Shown piece by piece: positions 27,576-36,785 of a DNA stretch of 64,000 nt. The stretch lies in assembly GCF_014845115.1 (NCBI RefSeq), contig NZ_NKUI01000041.1, positions 1 to 64,000 of the forward strand, given 5' to 3'. The notes below the pieces were generated by a model. That model searched no databases. It saw nothing but the letters and a program-made list of their open reading frames with translations, and was not told the DNA's origin. Position numbers and translations under genes: made by a program. Numbering within the stretch: the stretch's first letter is position 1; the number at the start of each line of letters is the position of its first letter. The stretch comes from Methylorubrum zatmanii (GTDB lineage: Bacteria > Pseudomonadota > Alphaproteobacteria > Rhizobiales > Beijerinckiaceae).

Positions 27576-28382
27576 ATGCTCACGTCAGACCGTCCCGCCT
27601 TTGGCACGAAATTCCTCAGCGAAAGAGCTGGCAGAGGGCTCGCACAGGGCCTCCGCTCCGTCGCCTCGGTCGCCATCGGTCTGATCTACCCGCCGACATG
27701 CGTCAGCTGCGGCGCCGCGACCGGTGAACCCCACGCCCTCTGCGCCCAGTGCTGGAGCGGCTTTCGCCTGATCGAGCGTCCCTATTGCAAGCGCCTCGGG
27801 ACGCCGTTCGCCCTCGATCTCGGCATCGGCCCGCTGCTGTCGCCCGCCGCCATTGCCGAACCGCCGGTTTTCGGCCGGGCCCGCGCGGTTGCGGTTTATG
27901 ACGGCACGGCACGCGATCTCGTTCACCGGCTTAAATACAACGATCGCCTCGATCTTGCCCGGGTCATGGCCCGCATGATGGCCTCCGCCGGACATGACGT
28001 GCTGGACGAGGCGGATCTGCTCGTGCCCGTTCCGCTTCACGGCACGCGGTTGTGGCGTCGACGCTTCAACCAGTCGGCGCTGCTGGCGCGCGACATCGGC
28101 CGGTACGCCGGGCGACACTGCGACATCCGTGCGCTCGCGCGCGTGAAGGCGACCCGCCCCCAGGTCGGCCTCACCCGCGTCCAGCGTGCCGAGAACCTAC
28201 AGGGCGCCTTCCGTGTGCCGGAGGGGTCGCGGGCGCGGATCCAGGGCCGGCGCCTCCTGCTCATCGACGATGTCAGCACCACCGGCGCCACCGGGAATGC
28301 CGCGGCGCGGGTTCTGCTGCGGGCCGGCGCGGCGCGCGTGGATCTGCTCACCTTCGCGACCGTCACCCGGGACGGGTTCTGA
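27576..28382 (+). CDS. comF: ComF family phosphoribosyltransferase-like protein
   Basis: The 268-residue protein has the ComF layout: a zinc-binding double CxxC (Cys42, Cys45, Cys56, Cys59), then a type I phosphoribosyltransferase domain with KYNDRLDLA, VPVPLHGTRLWRRRFNQS and the PRPP loop LLLIDDVSTTGAT near residues 228-240. ComF proteins take part in DNA uptake and recombination; the exact reaction is unclear. It starts 26 bases after the glycine-zipper gene. A strong hairpin follows. Confidence 0.9.
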   Translation: MLTSDRPAFGTKFLSERAGRGLAQGLRSVASVAIGLIYPPTCVSCGAATGEPHALCAQCWSGFRLIERPYCKRLGTPFALDLGIGPLLSPAAIAEPPVFGRARAVAVYDGTARDLVHRLKYNDRLDLARVMARMMASAGHDVLDEADLLVPVPLHGTRLWRRRFNQSALLARDIGRYAGRHCDIRALARVKATRPQVGLTRVQRAENLQGAFRVPEGSRARIQGRRLLLIDDVSTTGATGNAAARVLLRAGAARVDLLTFATVTRDGF

Positions 28383-28402
28383 GAGCCGGTCCGGCCCCGG
28401 TC

Positions 28403-28431
28403 GCATCCGCCGACATGGCTTCGGCGGATGC
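28403..28431 (+). terminator. 11-bp stem hairpin after comF
   Basis: gcatccgccga and tcggcggatgc are perfect inverse complements with a 7-base loop, 20 bases after the comF stop. The tandem repeat array begins one base later, so there is no T-run. Likely a 3'-end structure or Rho-assisted terminator. Confidence 0.5.
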
Positions 28432-28432
28432 G

Positions 28433-28492
28433 CTTGCCACGAACAGACTTGCCACGAACAGACTTGCCACGAACAGACCTGCCACGAACAGA
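28433..28492 (+). repeat. tandem repeat, four 15-bp units
   Basis: Three identical units (cttgccacgaacaga) and one with a single T-to-C change lie head to tail with no spacer. The array sits between two hairpins in the gap between convergent comF and the transporter gene. Units without spacers rule out CRISPR. Confidence 0.95.
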
Positions 28493-28494
28493 AA

Positions 28495-28513
28495 GGGAGC
28501 CGCGCGGGCTCCC
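28495..28513 (-). terminator. terminator hairpin of the transporter gene
   Basis: gggagcc and ggctccc form a 7-bp stem around gcgcg, 26 bases past the transporter stop on the minus strand. On that strand it is followed by TTTCTG, a weak T-run. Confidence 0.5.
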
Positions 28514-28538
28514 GATCCGTGACATGTTGGAGCTTGGC

Positions 28539-29801
28539 TCAGGCGGTCGCAGGGGCGACGCGCGCGCCTTCCGCCTCGCCGAGCGTCTCGCCCGCGGGAT
28601 CCAGCACCTTGCCGCGGGGGCCCACCCAGGTGCCGACCCATTTGCGCTGCCAGAGGAACAGGCAGCCGAGAACCAGACCGGTGAAGAGGGCGTAAACCAC
28701 GAAGCCCGTGGCGAAGCCGCCGGTATATTGCTTCGAGAAGCCCATGACGTTGGGCAGGATCGCGCCGCCGAGGGCCCCGACCTCGCCGATCATCGAGCCG
28801 GCCACCGCCGTGTTGGTCGGCCACCGCAGCGGCACGAGCTGGAACAGGGCACCGTTGCCGGCACCGAGCGCGGCGAAGCAGAGCATGAACAGCAGCGTGG
28901 TGACGGCGAGCGACGGCGTGGCGGTGAGGGCCAGGAACGAGCCGATGGCGGCGAGCAGCACCAGGGAGAGCACGAGGATGCCGCCCATCCGGTCGGCGAA
29001 ATAGCCGCCGAGGATCCGGATGCCCGAGCCCATCAGCGCGGCGAGCATGGTCAGCCGCCCGGCCTCGACCTTCGTCACGCTGAACTGCTCGTAGAAGAAG
29101 GTCGGCAGGAAGTTCGAGAGGCCGATGAAGCCGCCAAAGGTGATGATGTAGATCAGGGAGAAGGCCCAGCCGTCCTTGGTGAACAGGCAGGAGACATGCT
29201 CCTTGAAGGACTGGCCGTGGCAATCCGGCGGCTCCTTGGCGAGCAGGATCATCACGACGAGCGGCACGATCATGACGAGGCCGGCGAAGCCGTAGACCGC
29301 CTGCCAGCCATAGGCCTGGGCCAGCGGCGGCGCGAACAGCACGGCAAGCACGGTGCCCGAATTGCCGGCGCCGGCGATGCCCATGGCCAGCCCCTTGTGC
29401 TCCGGCGGAAACCAGCCCGAACCGAGGGAGAGCGCCACGCCGAAGGAGGCGCCGGCGATGCCGAGCAGCACGCCCATGGCGAGCACGTCGTTGTAGGACG
29501 AGACGAAGAAGAAGCCGTAGGCCATCGCCAGGACGATGACGCTCATCTCGGTGAGCGCCGCGTTCTTGCGGCCGATATACTGAGCCAGCACTCCGAGGGG
29601 AAAGCGCATGATCGCGCCGGCCAGGATCGGCAGCGAGATCATGAAGCCGGTCTGGGCCGGGGTGAGCTTGTAGGTCTCCGTGATGAACGGGCCCATGGCG
29701 CCGTTGAGCACCCAGATCGCGAAGCAGAAATCGAAATACAGGAAGGCTGCGAACAGCGTCGGGGGGTGACCCGACTTCATGACGGTCTTGAAGGAAGCCA
29801 T
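28539..29801 (-). CDS. nitrate/nitrite-type MFS transporter
   Basis: The 420-residue inner-membrane protein has about 12 membrane segments and the signatures of the nitrate/nitrite porter (NarK/NasA) family: GIAGAGNSGTVLAVLFAPPL near residue 133 and GAGNGALFQLVPLRWP in the second half, both glycine-rich nitrate signature regions. LGVLAQYIGRKNAALTEM is the MFS loop 2-3 motif. I start at ATG 29801 (MASFKTVMKSGH); an upstream extension looks non-coding. It probably imports nitrate for assimilation, but no nitrate reductase gene is in the window, so the substrate is inferred. Confidence 0.9.
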   Translation of the reverse strand: MASFKTVMKSGHPPTLFAAFLYFDFCFAIWVLNGAMGPFITETYKLTPAQTGFMISLPILAGAIMRFPLGVLAQYIGRKNAALTEMSVIVLAMAYGFFFVSSYNDVLAMGVLLGIAGASFGVALSLGSGWFPPEHKGLAMGIAGAGNSGTVLAVLFAPPLAQAYGWQAVYGFAGLVMIVPLVVMILLAKEPPDCHGQSFKEHVSCLFTKDGWAFSLIYIITFGGFIGLSNFLPTFFYEQFSVTKVEAGRLTMLAALMGSGIRILGGYFADRMGGILVLSLVLLAAIGSFLALTATPSLAVTTLLFMLCFAALGAGNGALFQLVPLRWPTNTAVAGSMIGEVGALGGAILPNVMGFSKQYTGGFATGFVVYALFTGLVLGCLFLWQRKWVGTWVGPRGKVLDPAGETLGEAEGARVAPATA

Positions 29802-30068
29802 CGGCGTGCTCGTGAGACTTGGCAGCCGGCCGCGCGGAGGGGCGAGGCCGTCAATGCGGGGGAAGTTGTCCGGACACGCACCGTCCGCATCGCGGGGCGC
29901 CGTTGCCCCGCCCGCCGCCACAAGGGCAGCGACAGCTCTCATGCAGCGGCCGTGCCAACTTGTTGACGGATGATCGGCCGCAGATCGCCGAGGCGCCTCG
30001 GCGGAGCGTAGCCGCGCTGCCACGGATGGATGCAGCGCTGCCTATGATTGCAGCATCGGCATCGCGCC

Positions 30069-33000
30069 TCAGGGAACGGCGACGCCGCGATCCACCACCC
30101 GGACCACGCTGCGGCCGCTGCCGCACTTCTCGACGCGGATCTGGATCGCGATCCGCTCCATCATCCCGGCCACGTGGGTGATGACGCCGACCTTGCGGCC
30201 CCGGCCCTGCAAAGCTTCCAGGGCATCCACGGCGAGATCGAGGGTCTCGGCATCGAGGGAGCCGAAGCCCTCGTCGATGAACAGGGTATCGACGAAGGAT
30301 TGCCGCCCCTCCAGCCCGGACAGGGCGAGCGCCAATGCCAGCGACACCAGGAAGCGCTCACCTCCCGAGAGGCTGCGCGTGGCCCGGCGCTCGTCGCCCA
30401 TGTCGCGATCCACGACGTGGAGGGCGAGATCGGCCTCCGCGCTGCGGGCAAGCCGATAGCGTGGGCTCAGGGCGCGCAGCTGATCGTTGGCGAGATGCAC
30501 GAGGTGATCCAGGGTAACGCCCTGGGCGAAGCGGCGGAAGCGGTCGCCGCCCGCCGAGCCGATGGCCTCCTCCACTTTGTACCAAGTCGCGAATACGGCG
30601 CGCGCCGCTTCGATCTCGACGGCGAGATCGATGGAACGGGCACGGGCTGCCTCGTCCCGGCGCAGTTCGGCGTCAAGGGCGCCCAGGCGCTGCTGCGCCT
30701 CGCCCATCGCTGCCGCCAGACGGGTCGCCTCGCTCCGGGCGGCTTCCACGTCGATCTCGACACCGGTCAGCAGCGCATCGAGATCGGCCCGGCGGGTGGC
30801 CAGCGCCGTGCGGGCTTCCGCTTCTTCCCGGCTAATCCGGTCGAGCTGTTCCCTCAGGGTGTTCCGGGTCTCCGGCGGGACTTCGAGCAGGGCGCTCACC
30901 GCCTCGCGCCCGCGTGCGCCGCAGGCCTGCGTGAAGGCAAGTTCGGCGGCCTCGTGACGGACGGAGGCGCGTTCCAGTGACGCGGCGGCGGCGGCGGCCT
31001 CGGTCACGGCAGCGGTCAGCCGGCTCGCGGCCTCGGCATGGGCCGCCTGCGCCGTCTTGAGTGCGTCGCGGGCGGCGTGGCGCTCGTTGTTCACGCGGGT
31101 GCGATGGGGGCCTGTCGCCTCGCCGCCGAGGAGCTGCGCACGTGCCTCCCGTGCCTGCTCGAGACGGGCGGTTCGCTCGGCAAGGGCCTCGATGGCCCGG
31201 CCTGCCTGTCGCTCCGCGCCGTCGAGCTGCGTCGCCGCCGCAGCGCGCTCCGGGGCAAGGGCGGCGATCCGGCTGTCCAAGGCAGCGTGTCGGGTGCGCA
31301 AAGTGGCATAGGCCTCACCCAGAAGCTCGATCCGGCGCGCGCAGCCCTCCGCGTCCCGGTCGAGATCCGCGAGGGCGAGATCGGCGGCATTCAGGGCCGG
31401 TGCGAGGTCGCGGGACAGGTCGGCGATGCGCTGGTGAAGGACGGCCTCCGTGCTCGCGGCCCGCTCGGCGGCGAGGCTCGCCTCGGTCCGGCGGCGGCCG
31501 AGGAGGTCGAGGCGGCCGGCTTCGGCCTCGATCCGGGCGCTCGCCTCGTCACGGGCGCGGATCAGGCCGTCGATCTCGGCACGCAGCTCCCGAACCGTGG
31601 AAAGAGCTCGAAGCGCCGCATCGCGTTCGGCCCGGGCCGCGGTGCCGGTCGCGGCCAGAAGCTCCGCGACGGGCGATTGCGGGAGAACCGCTGCAAGCTT
31701 CGCCGCTGTCAGCGTCTCGGTCAAGCGAGGCAGCAATGTCCGGTAGCGGGCGGACGCCGCATCCTCGGCGGCGGCGGCGTTGACGGCATGAGCCTTCGCC
31801 GCCGCGCGCCGGCCATCGGCGGCGGCGGCATCGCTGCGGGCCCGGTCCCGTGCCGCTTGGTGAGCGGCGATCTCCGCATCGAGCGCGGTGCGCCGGGCCC
31901 GCATCTCCTCGGCGAGCCGGTCGAGCGCGCCGTCCGCGCCATGGGTATGAGGGTGATCGGCACTGCCGCAGACGGGACAGGCTTGGCCCGCCACCAGCAG
32001 GCTCCGCAGCCGCGCGGCCTCCCGCGAGGCGCTCTCCTGGGCCAGTTCGGCGAGCGGCGCGATTTCGGCGCGCCGGATCGCGGCCTCATGCAGGGCGGCC
32101 TCGGCGGCCTCGCAGCGGGACGAGGCCTCAGCGAAGGCAGCATCGGCCTCCGACCCCGCCTGCTCGGCGCCCTGGCGGTCGGCGACCGCCGCGCCGTGGC
32201 GTCCCGCGACGGCATAGGCCTCGCGCAGGGCATCGAGCAGATCGTCGAGGGCGGCGGCGCGCGCCTGTGTCTCCGCTTCACCGAGGCCATCGAGCGCCGC
32301 CTCGCGCTCGGCCCGCTGCGCTGCCAACGCCTCGCGCTGGGCGCGCGCCTCGGTCAACCGGGTGGTGCCGGATTCTGCTTCGACCCCGCACGCGGCGATC
32401 TCGGCCCGCCGCACCGCGCCCTCGGCTTCAGCGCGTTTCGCCTGTTCATGCAGGCCGGCACGCTCGCGGATCCTCTGGCCGAATTCGGCACCGCGCTCGG
32501 CGAGAACAGCGTGGGCGCGATCCGCCTCCAACTGCACGGCGGCTTGATCGCGGGACTCGGATGCCTCCGCGAGGCGGCGCTCGAGCGCAGCCAGCGCAGC
32601 TTTGGCCGTTGCTGAGGCTTCCTGCGCGGCCCGCAGCATCTCGGTGGCGTCGGCTTCCTCTCGCTCGGCATGGATGATGGTGGTGTCGAGTTCGGCCGCC
32701 CGATCCCAGAGTGGACCGAAGCTTTTGAAGACGACCTCTGCGGCCTCGTCCGCCGCGCCGGCCCGCGCTCGTTCGGCCTCGGCCGCTGCGGCAGCAGCCT
32801 TCGCCGCCCCGACTCGGGCCGCGACCGCCTCGGTCTGAGCCTGGGCCGCCGCGCGGTCGCGGGCAGCTTCGCCGAGCGCTTCGGCGCGTCCCCGCAGGGG
32901 CTCGACTGCGTCGAGTTCGGTCAGCCGTTCGCGATGCGGAGCGGCGGCCTCTGCCATCTCCTGCGCCGAGGCCACACGCTGCTCGGCCTGGGTCAAGGCC

Positions 33001-33815
33001 ACGCGGGCGGCCTCGACGCGGCGTGCCGTTTCGAGGGTGCGGCTCACCGCCTCCTGCTCGGCGCGCCACGCCTCGACCTGAGCAAGAAGACCGTCGCGCT
33101 CGTCGCTGCGGGCCTTCAGGCTCTCCTCGTCGAGCAGGCCGATCTCGCTCCGGCGCAGTTCCAAAGCCTCGACGGCGCGGCGATGCTCCTCGTAGCCGGC
33201 ATGGACACGCTTCGAGATCTCCGAATAGACCGCCGTACCGGTGATCTTCTCCAGCAACTCCGCCCGCTCGCTCTCGGCGGCGAGGAGAAACGCATCGAAC
33301 TCGCCCTGCGCCAGCAGCACCGTGCGCCGGAACTGATCGAAATTCAGGTCGGTCAGCGCGATGACCTTTTCGAGGACCTGGGTCTTGCCGGAGGCCACCG
33401 CGCTGCCGTCGTCGAGCCGGTGCAGCCGACGCCGTTCCGCTTGGAGTTTGCCCGTGGCCTTGTTGCGGGCGCGATAGGCCTCCCAGCCGACCCGGTAAGC
33501 GACGCCGTCCTGGCCGATGAAATCGACCTCGGCGAAGCCGGCGCCCGCGCCCCGGCGCAGGATTGCCCGGCCGTCGCTGGCGCTCAGCGCCTCGCCACCG
33601 GGATCGGGCACGTCCTCCCGGCGCCCGACCGCGACGCGGGGATAGCGGCCGTAGAGGGCGAGGCAGAGGGCGTCGAGAATCGTCGACTTGCCGGCCCCGG
33701 TCTCGCCGGTGATGGCGAAGAGCCCGGTGGCCCCGAGGGGCTCGGCGGCGAGATCGACCGAGAAGGGCGCGGCGAGGCTCGCGAGATTCTCGCCACGGAT
33801 CGCGAGGATGCGCAT
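30069..33815 (-). CDS. sbcC: exonuclease SbcCD subunit C
   Basis: The 1248-residue SMC/Rad50-like ATPase works with SbcD to cut hairpins and DNA ends. Walker A GETGAGKST is at residues 37-45; long alanine/glutamate/arginine-rich coiled coils run from about 190 to 1050; the zinc hook CPVCG is near residue 611, at the apex; the ABC signature LSGGERF is near 1148 and LFIDEGFGSLD near 1185. Length is typical of alphaproteobacterial SbcC. It starts ten bases after sbcD, so the two form an operon. Confidence 0.96.
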   Translation of the reverse strand: MRILAIRGENLASLAAPFSVDLAAEPLGATGLFAITGETGAGKSTILDALCLALYGRYPRVAVGRREDVPDPGGEALSASDGRAILRRGAGAGFAEVDFIGQDGVAYRVGWEAYRARNKATGKLQAERRRLHRLDDGSAVASGKTQVLEKVIALTDLNFDQFRRTVLLAQGEFDAFLLAAESERAELLEKITGTAVYSEISKRVHAGYEEHRRAVEALELRRSEIGLLDEESLKARSDERDGLLAQVEAWRAEQEAVSRTLETARRVEAARVALTQAEQRVASAQEMAEAAAPHRERLTELDAVEPLRGRAEALGEAARDRAAAQAQTEAVAARVGAAKAAAAAAEAERARAGAADEAAEVVFKSFGPLWDRAAELDTTIIHAEREEADATEMLRAAQEASATAKAALAALERRLAEASESRDQAAVQLEADRAHAVLAERGAEFGQRIRERAGLHEQAKRAEAEGAVRRAEIAACGVEAESGTTRLTEARAQREALAAQRAEREAALDGLGEAETQARAAALDDLLDALREAYAVAGRHGAAVADRQGAEQAGSEADAAFAEASSRCEAAEAALHEAAIRRAEIAPLAELAQESASREAARLRSLLVAGQACPVCGSADHPHTHGADGALDRLAEEMRARRTALDAEIAAHQAARDRARSDAAAADGRRAAAKAHAVNAAAAEDAASARYRTLLPRLTETLTAAKLAAVLPQSPVAELLAATGTAARAERDAALRALSTVRELRAEIDGLIRARDEASARIEAEAGRLDLLGRRRTEASLAAERAASTEAVLHQRIADLSRDLAPALNAADLALADLDRDAEGCARRIELLGEAYATLRTRHAALDSRIAALAPERAAAATQLDGAERQAGRAIEALAERTARLEQAREARAQLLGGEATGPHRTRVNNERHAARDALKTAQAAHAEAASRLTAAVTEAAAAAASLERASVRHEAAELAFTQACGARGREAVSALLEVPPETRNTLREQLDRISREEAEARTALATRRADLDALLTGVEIDVEAARSEATRLAAAMGEAQQRLGALDAELRRDEAARARSIDLAVEIEAARAVFATWYKVEEAIGSAGGDRFRRFAQGVTLDHLVHLANDQLRALSPRYRLARSAEADLALHVVDRDMGDERRATRSLSGGERFLVSLALALALSGLEGRQSFVDTLFIDEGFGSLDAETLDLAVDALEALQGRGRKVGVITHVAGMMERIAIQIRVEKCGSGRSVVRVVDRGVAVP

Positions 33816-33825
33816 TCCGTGCCCC

Positions 33826-35085
33826 TCAGGCCTCGGCTCGGGCGCGATGGAACACCTCGAGATGGGCGGGCTCGGGATCCTCGTCCCACTTGGCGCGGTA
33901 GGCGAGGCGGAACAGCTCCTCCGGGTCGCGCTCGGACAGCCGGGGCGGCGGGGCCGCCGTCTCGGCGATCTCGATTGCCGCCCGCGCCGGCACCGTCACC
34001 CGCACATCCACCACGCGCACCGGGAACCCTTCGGCGATGCGGTCGACCTCGGCCCGGTAGCCCGGCAGCAAGCCCTCCCGGGACAGGCGGATCTGGATGT
34101 AGGGCCGGGCCTCCGGAGGCAAGTCGGGGTCGAGGGCGAGGGCGGCGAGATGGTCGCCGAGATCGGCGAGGGGCATGTCGCCCGAGGCAGGCAGACGCAG
34201 GAAGGGCAGGGGACGGGCGATCTCGATATGCTCGATCTCCGCCGCGCCTGTGCCGAGGGTGACCAGGGTGACGCCGTGGCGATAGGGCTGCTCCGCCGCC
34301 GAGAGCGGGATCAGCGATCCGCAATAGCGCACCTGCCCGCCGCCGAGCCCCTGCGCCCGGTGCAGATGGCCGAGGGCGACGTAGCGCGCCTCCTCCGGGA
34401 ACACATCCGCCGGCACGGCGTGTTCGCCGCCGACGAGGATGCGCCGCTCCGCGCCCTCCGATTCGAGGCCGCCCGCCACGTGCAGGTGCCCGGTGACGAG
34501 GAGCGGCAGGCCGGCGAGGCGCGGCCGGGCCGCCTCGAAGAGCTGGCCGTAGAGGTCGCGCACCGCCCGCACGATGGGGGAGGTCTCGCCGACGCGCCCC
34601 TCCTTGCCGAGAGAGGAGAGGGGCGGCAGGCAGGCGGCGGTGGGATAGGACACGGCCAGCACCTGCGCCGCCACCTCGCCATCGGCGGTGCGCACAGGCA
34701 CGAGATGTCGGTCGAGGTCGATGGCTCCGTCCCGGCGGCGGACATTGCCGACCACGTGGACGCCGATGGCTTCGAGCAGGGGGCGCGGCGCTTCCAGCCG
34801 TCCGGCGGCGTCGTGATTGCCGGCGGTGATGACGATGGTCATGGCCGGGCGCGCCGCGTGGAGCCGCGCCATCAGCGCGTAGAAGCGCGCCTGCGATTCG
34901 CCGGATGGATTCTGGCTGTCGAACACATCGCCCGCCACCACGAGGGCATCGACCTCGCGCTCGACGACGATGCGCTCCAGGCAGGCGAACACGGCGTCGT
35001 GCTCGCGCTCACGGGAGAAGCCGCGCAGGGTCTGGCCGATATGCCAGTCGCCCGTGTGAAGGACGCGGATCACTGGGAACGCCAC
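33826..35085 (-). CDS. sbcD: exonuclease SbcCD subunit D
   Basis: The 419-residue Mre11-like phosphoesterase provides the nuclease active site of SbcCD. Metal-binding motifs are present in order: HTGDWHIGQT (residues 10-19), VVAGDVFDSQNP, TAGNHDAAGR and VTGHLHVAGG, followed by ALGHLHRAQG. A GTG at 35085 is the start. The C-terminal part (about 280-419) is the SbcD dimer/cap region. It precedes sbcC by ten bases. Confidence 0.95.
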   Translation of the reverse strand: MAFPVIRVLHTGDWHIGQTLRGFSREREHDAVFACLERIVVEREVDALVVAGDVFDSQNPSGESQARFYALMARLHAARPAMTIVITAGNHDAAGRLEAPRPLLEAIGVHVVGNVRRRDGAIDLDRHLVPVRTADGEVAAQVLAVSYPTAACLPPLSSLGKEGRVGETSPIVRAVRDLYGQLFEAARPRLAGLPLLVTGHLHVAGGLESEGAERRILVGGEHAVPADVFPEEARYVALGHLHRAQGLGGGQVRYCGSLIPLSAAEQPYRHGVTLVTLGTGAAEIEHIEIARPLPFLRLPASGDMPLADLGDHLAALALDPDLPPEARPYIQIRLSREGLLPGYRAEVDRIAEGFPVRVVDVRVTVPARAAIEIAETAAPPPRLSERDPEELFRLAYRAKWDEDPEPAHLEVFHRARAEA

Positions 35086-35157
35086 TCACCCAAACCTGGA
35101 TGGCCGTCATGGCCGCCCGGAGCGCGGGGTTCTAGCGGTTTACGCAGCCGGCTTCGA

Positions 35158-35178
35158 GGGGCGCCGCGCCGGCGCCCC
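35158..35178 (-). terminator. 9-bp GC-rich hairpin
   Basis: ggggcgccg and cggcgcccc pair perfectly around a 3-base loop. It lies downstream of the small exported protein gene and upstream of sbcD, both on the minus strand. There is no T-run, so the call is tentative. Confidence 0.35.
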
Positions 35179-35208
35179 GGAATTGGCTGTGGCTTGTGGC
35201 GTCCAGGT

Positions 35209-35457
35209 TCAGTGGCAGACGGTGACCGTCTTCACCAACCAACCCTCATCGGCCTGCCAGAGCTTGCGCCGCACCCGGCTGCAATTGGCGGGCTCGGCGG
35301 CGGTCCATGCGGTTTTCGGGCCGGTCACGACAGTCTGCGCGGCGGAGGGTTCCGCCGAACGTGAAGACGAAGACTTGCCGGCAGCCTCGGCGCCGCCAAG
35401 TGGCAAGAGGGCGAGGCAGAGGGTTCCGAGCGAGAGGCGGAGAAGCGAAGCGCGCAA
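35209..35457 (-). CDS. small exported protein with two cysteines
   Basis: The 82-residue product has a signal peptide (SLLRLSLGTLCLALLPLGGAEA) and a mature domain of about 58 residues ending NCSRVRRKLWQADEGWLVKT and VTVCH. The two mature cysteines could form a disulfide. No family is named with confidence; similar short proteins are common in Methylobacterium from memory. Confidence 0.7.
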   Translation of the reverse strand: MRASLLRLSLGTLCLALLPLGGAEAAGKSSSSRSAEPSAAQTVVTGPKTAWTAAEPANCSRVRRKLWQADEGWLVKTVTVCH

Positions 35458-35797
35458 GGGGAGGGGTCCGTGGTCGGGGCCGAACGGTCAGGCTTGATCT
35501 AGGGATCGGCCCTCCCAATGCAATCGCCGCTCGCCACAATTCGCCACGCCATCCGCACATTTTTTGCGAAATCGTTAAAGCCGCGCTTCGAACGCATGGC
35601 GGCCGCGCGTGTAACCTATTGGACACAATGTTCGCACACTTGTCGGTGCAAGGCCGGTGACCATCCGGTCCGGCCCTGACGCCCGTTCACTTCCTTGCTA
35701 GGGAGCAAGCGGGGCAGTTCAGCCGGCCCGGACGATCGTGACCGTCGTCCCGCATTTCGGAGACGCTCCCGGTCCGGCCCATTCGATCGAGCGATCC
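35458..35797. other. 340-base divergent intergenic region
   Basis: It separates the small exported protein (minus) from the L,D-transpeptidase (plus) and should hold both promoters. It includes an AT-richer patch around 35555-35645 (ttttttgcgaaatcgttaaa and a tattggacacaatg segment). I see no gene and no clear promoter pair. Confidence 0.4.
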
Positions 35798-36715
35798 ATG
35801 TCTAGTCAGAACCGCCGTACGCTTCTTCTCGGGGCCGCGACCAGCCTCGGGTTGGCCATCCTGCCGGGCCGTGTCCTCGCCCAAACCTTCGACGGGTTCG
35901 ACGACGACCGCCTCTACCAGGACACCAACGGCAACCTGTTCCGCCGCCGCGGCGGACAATACGTTCCCTATAACGGCCGGGTCAGCAACGGCCGCCCGGT
36001 ACCGGATGCCGAGGGCGACCTCGACGCGGAGGCCTACGCCCGGCGCCGTGCCCAGCGCTACGGCGAGCAGCCCGCCGCCGAGGCGCCGAACCAGACCCCG
36101 CGTCAGCAGCAGGCCGGCTATCCGGTGCCGCCGCAGGAGCCGGATAACGGCCCGATCGATTACGCCCGCGCCTATGCGGCCATCACCAACGAACCGTTCC
36201 CGGTCGCGGCGATTCCCTACAAGAAGTTCAACCAGACCTATCTGCGTCAGGAAGTCGATTTCCGCACCACCGAGCCTCCGGGCACCATCGTGGTCGATCC
36301 CAAGGCGCACTTCCTCTACTTCGTCCTGCCCAACGGCCGGGCGCGGCGCTACGGGGTCGGTGTCGGCAAGCAGGGCTTCTCATGGTCGGGCACCGCGACC
36401 ATCAACTCGAAGCAGGCTTGGCCGGATTGGTATCCGCCCAAGGAGATGATCGCCCGGCGGCCCGATCTCGCCAGCCAGGTCGACAAGCTGCAGAGCGGCC
36501 TGGGCGTGCCCGGCGGCACCCGCAATCCGCTCGGCGCCCGCGCCATGTATCTGTGGCAGAACAACAAGGACACGCTGTTCCGCATCCACGGCACGCTGGA
36601 GCCGCAATCCATCGGCAAGAGCGTGTCCTCCGGTTGCATCCGAATGATCAACCAAGATGCCATCGACCTGTTCAATCGCGTCGAGGTCGGCGCGCGGGTG
36701 GTGGTGCTCGGCTGA
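35798..36715 (+). CDS. L,D-transpeptidase (YkuD domain), exported
   Basis: The 305-residue protein crosslinks peptidoglycan (3-3 bonds) or attaches proteins to it. It starts at ATG 35798 with an arginine-rich, Tat-like signal (SSQNRRTLLLGAATSLGLAI, cleavage near VLAQ). A YkuD domain occupies about residues 160-305, with the catalytic His264 in FRIHGT and Cys280 in SVSSGCIRM. The preceding region (30-150) is Pro/Gln/Arg-rich and probably a linker. It is followed 70 bases later by a peptidase gene on the same strand. Confidence 0.93.
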   Translation: MSSQNRRTLLLGAATSLGLAILPGRVLAQTFDGFDDDRLYQDTNGNLFRRRGGQYVPYNGRVSNGRPVPDAEGDLDAEAYARRRAQRYGEQPAAEAPNQTPRQQQAGYPVPPQEPDNGPIDYARAYAAITNEPFPVAAIPYKKFNQTYLRQEVDFRTTEPPGTIVVDPKAHFLYFVLPNGRARRYGVGVGKQGFSWSGTATINSKQAWPDWYPPKEMIARRPDLASQVDKLQSGLGVPGGTRNPLGARAMYLWQNNKDTLFRIHGTLEPQSIGKSVSSGCIRMINQDAIDLFNRVEVGARVVVLG

Positions 36716-36785
36716 TCCCGCTGTAGTTTCCTCGCCGGACGAGCCCGCCGCCCTGACGGAGGGGGCCGAACGCCGAGGACACATC

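Noticed and set aside
28433-28492. CRISPR-like array
   Set aside because: The 15-bp units are contiguous with no spacers and no cas genes are present; it is a simple tandem repeat.
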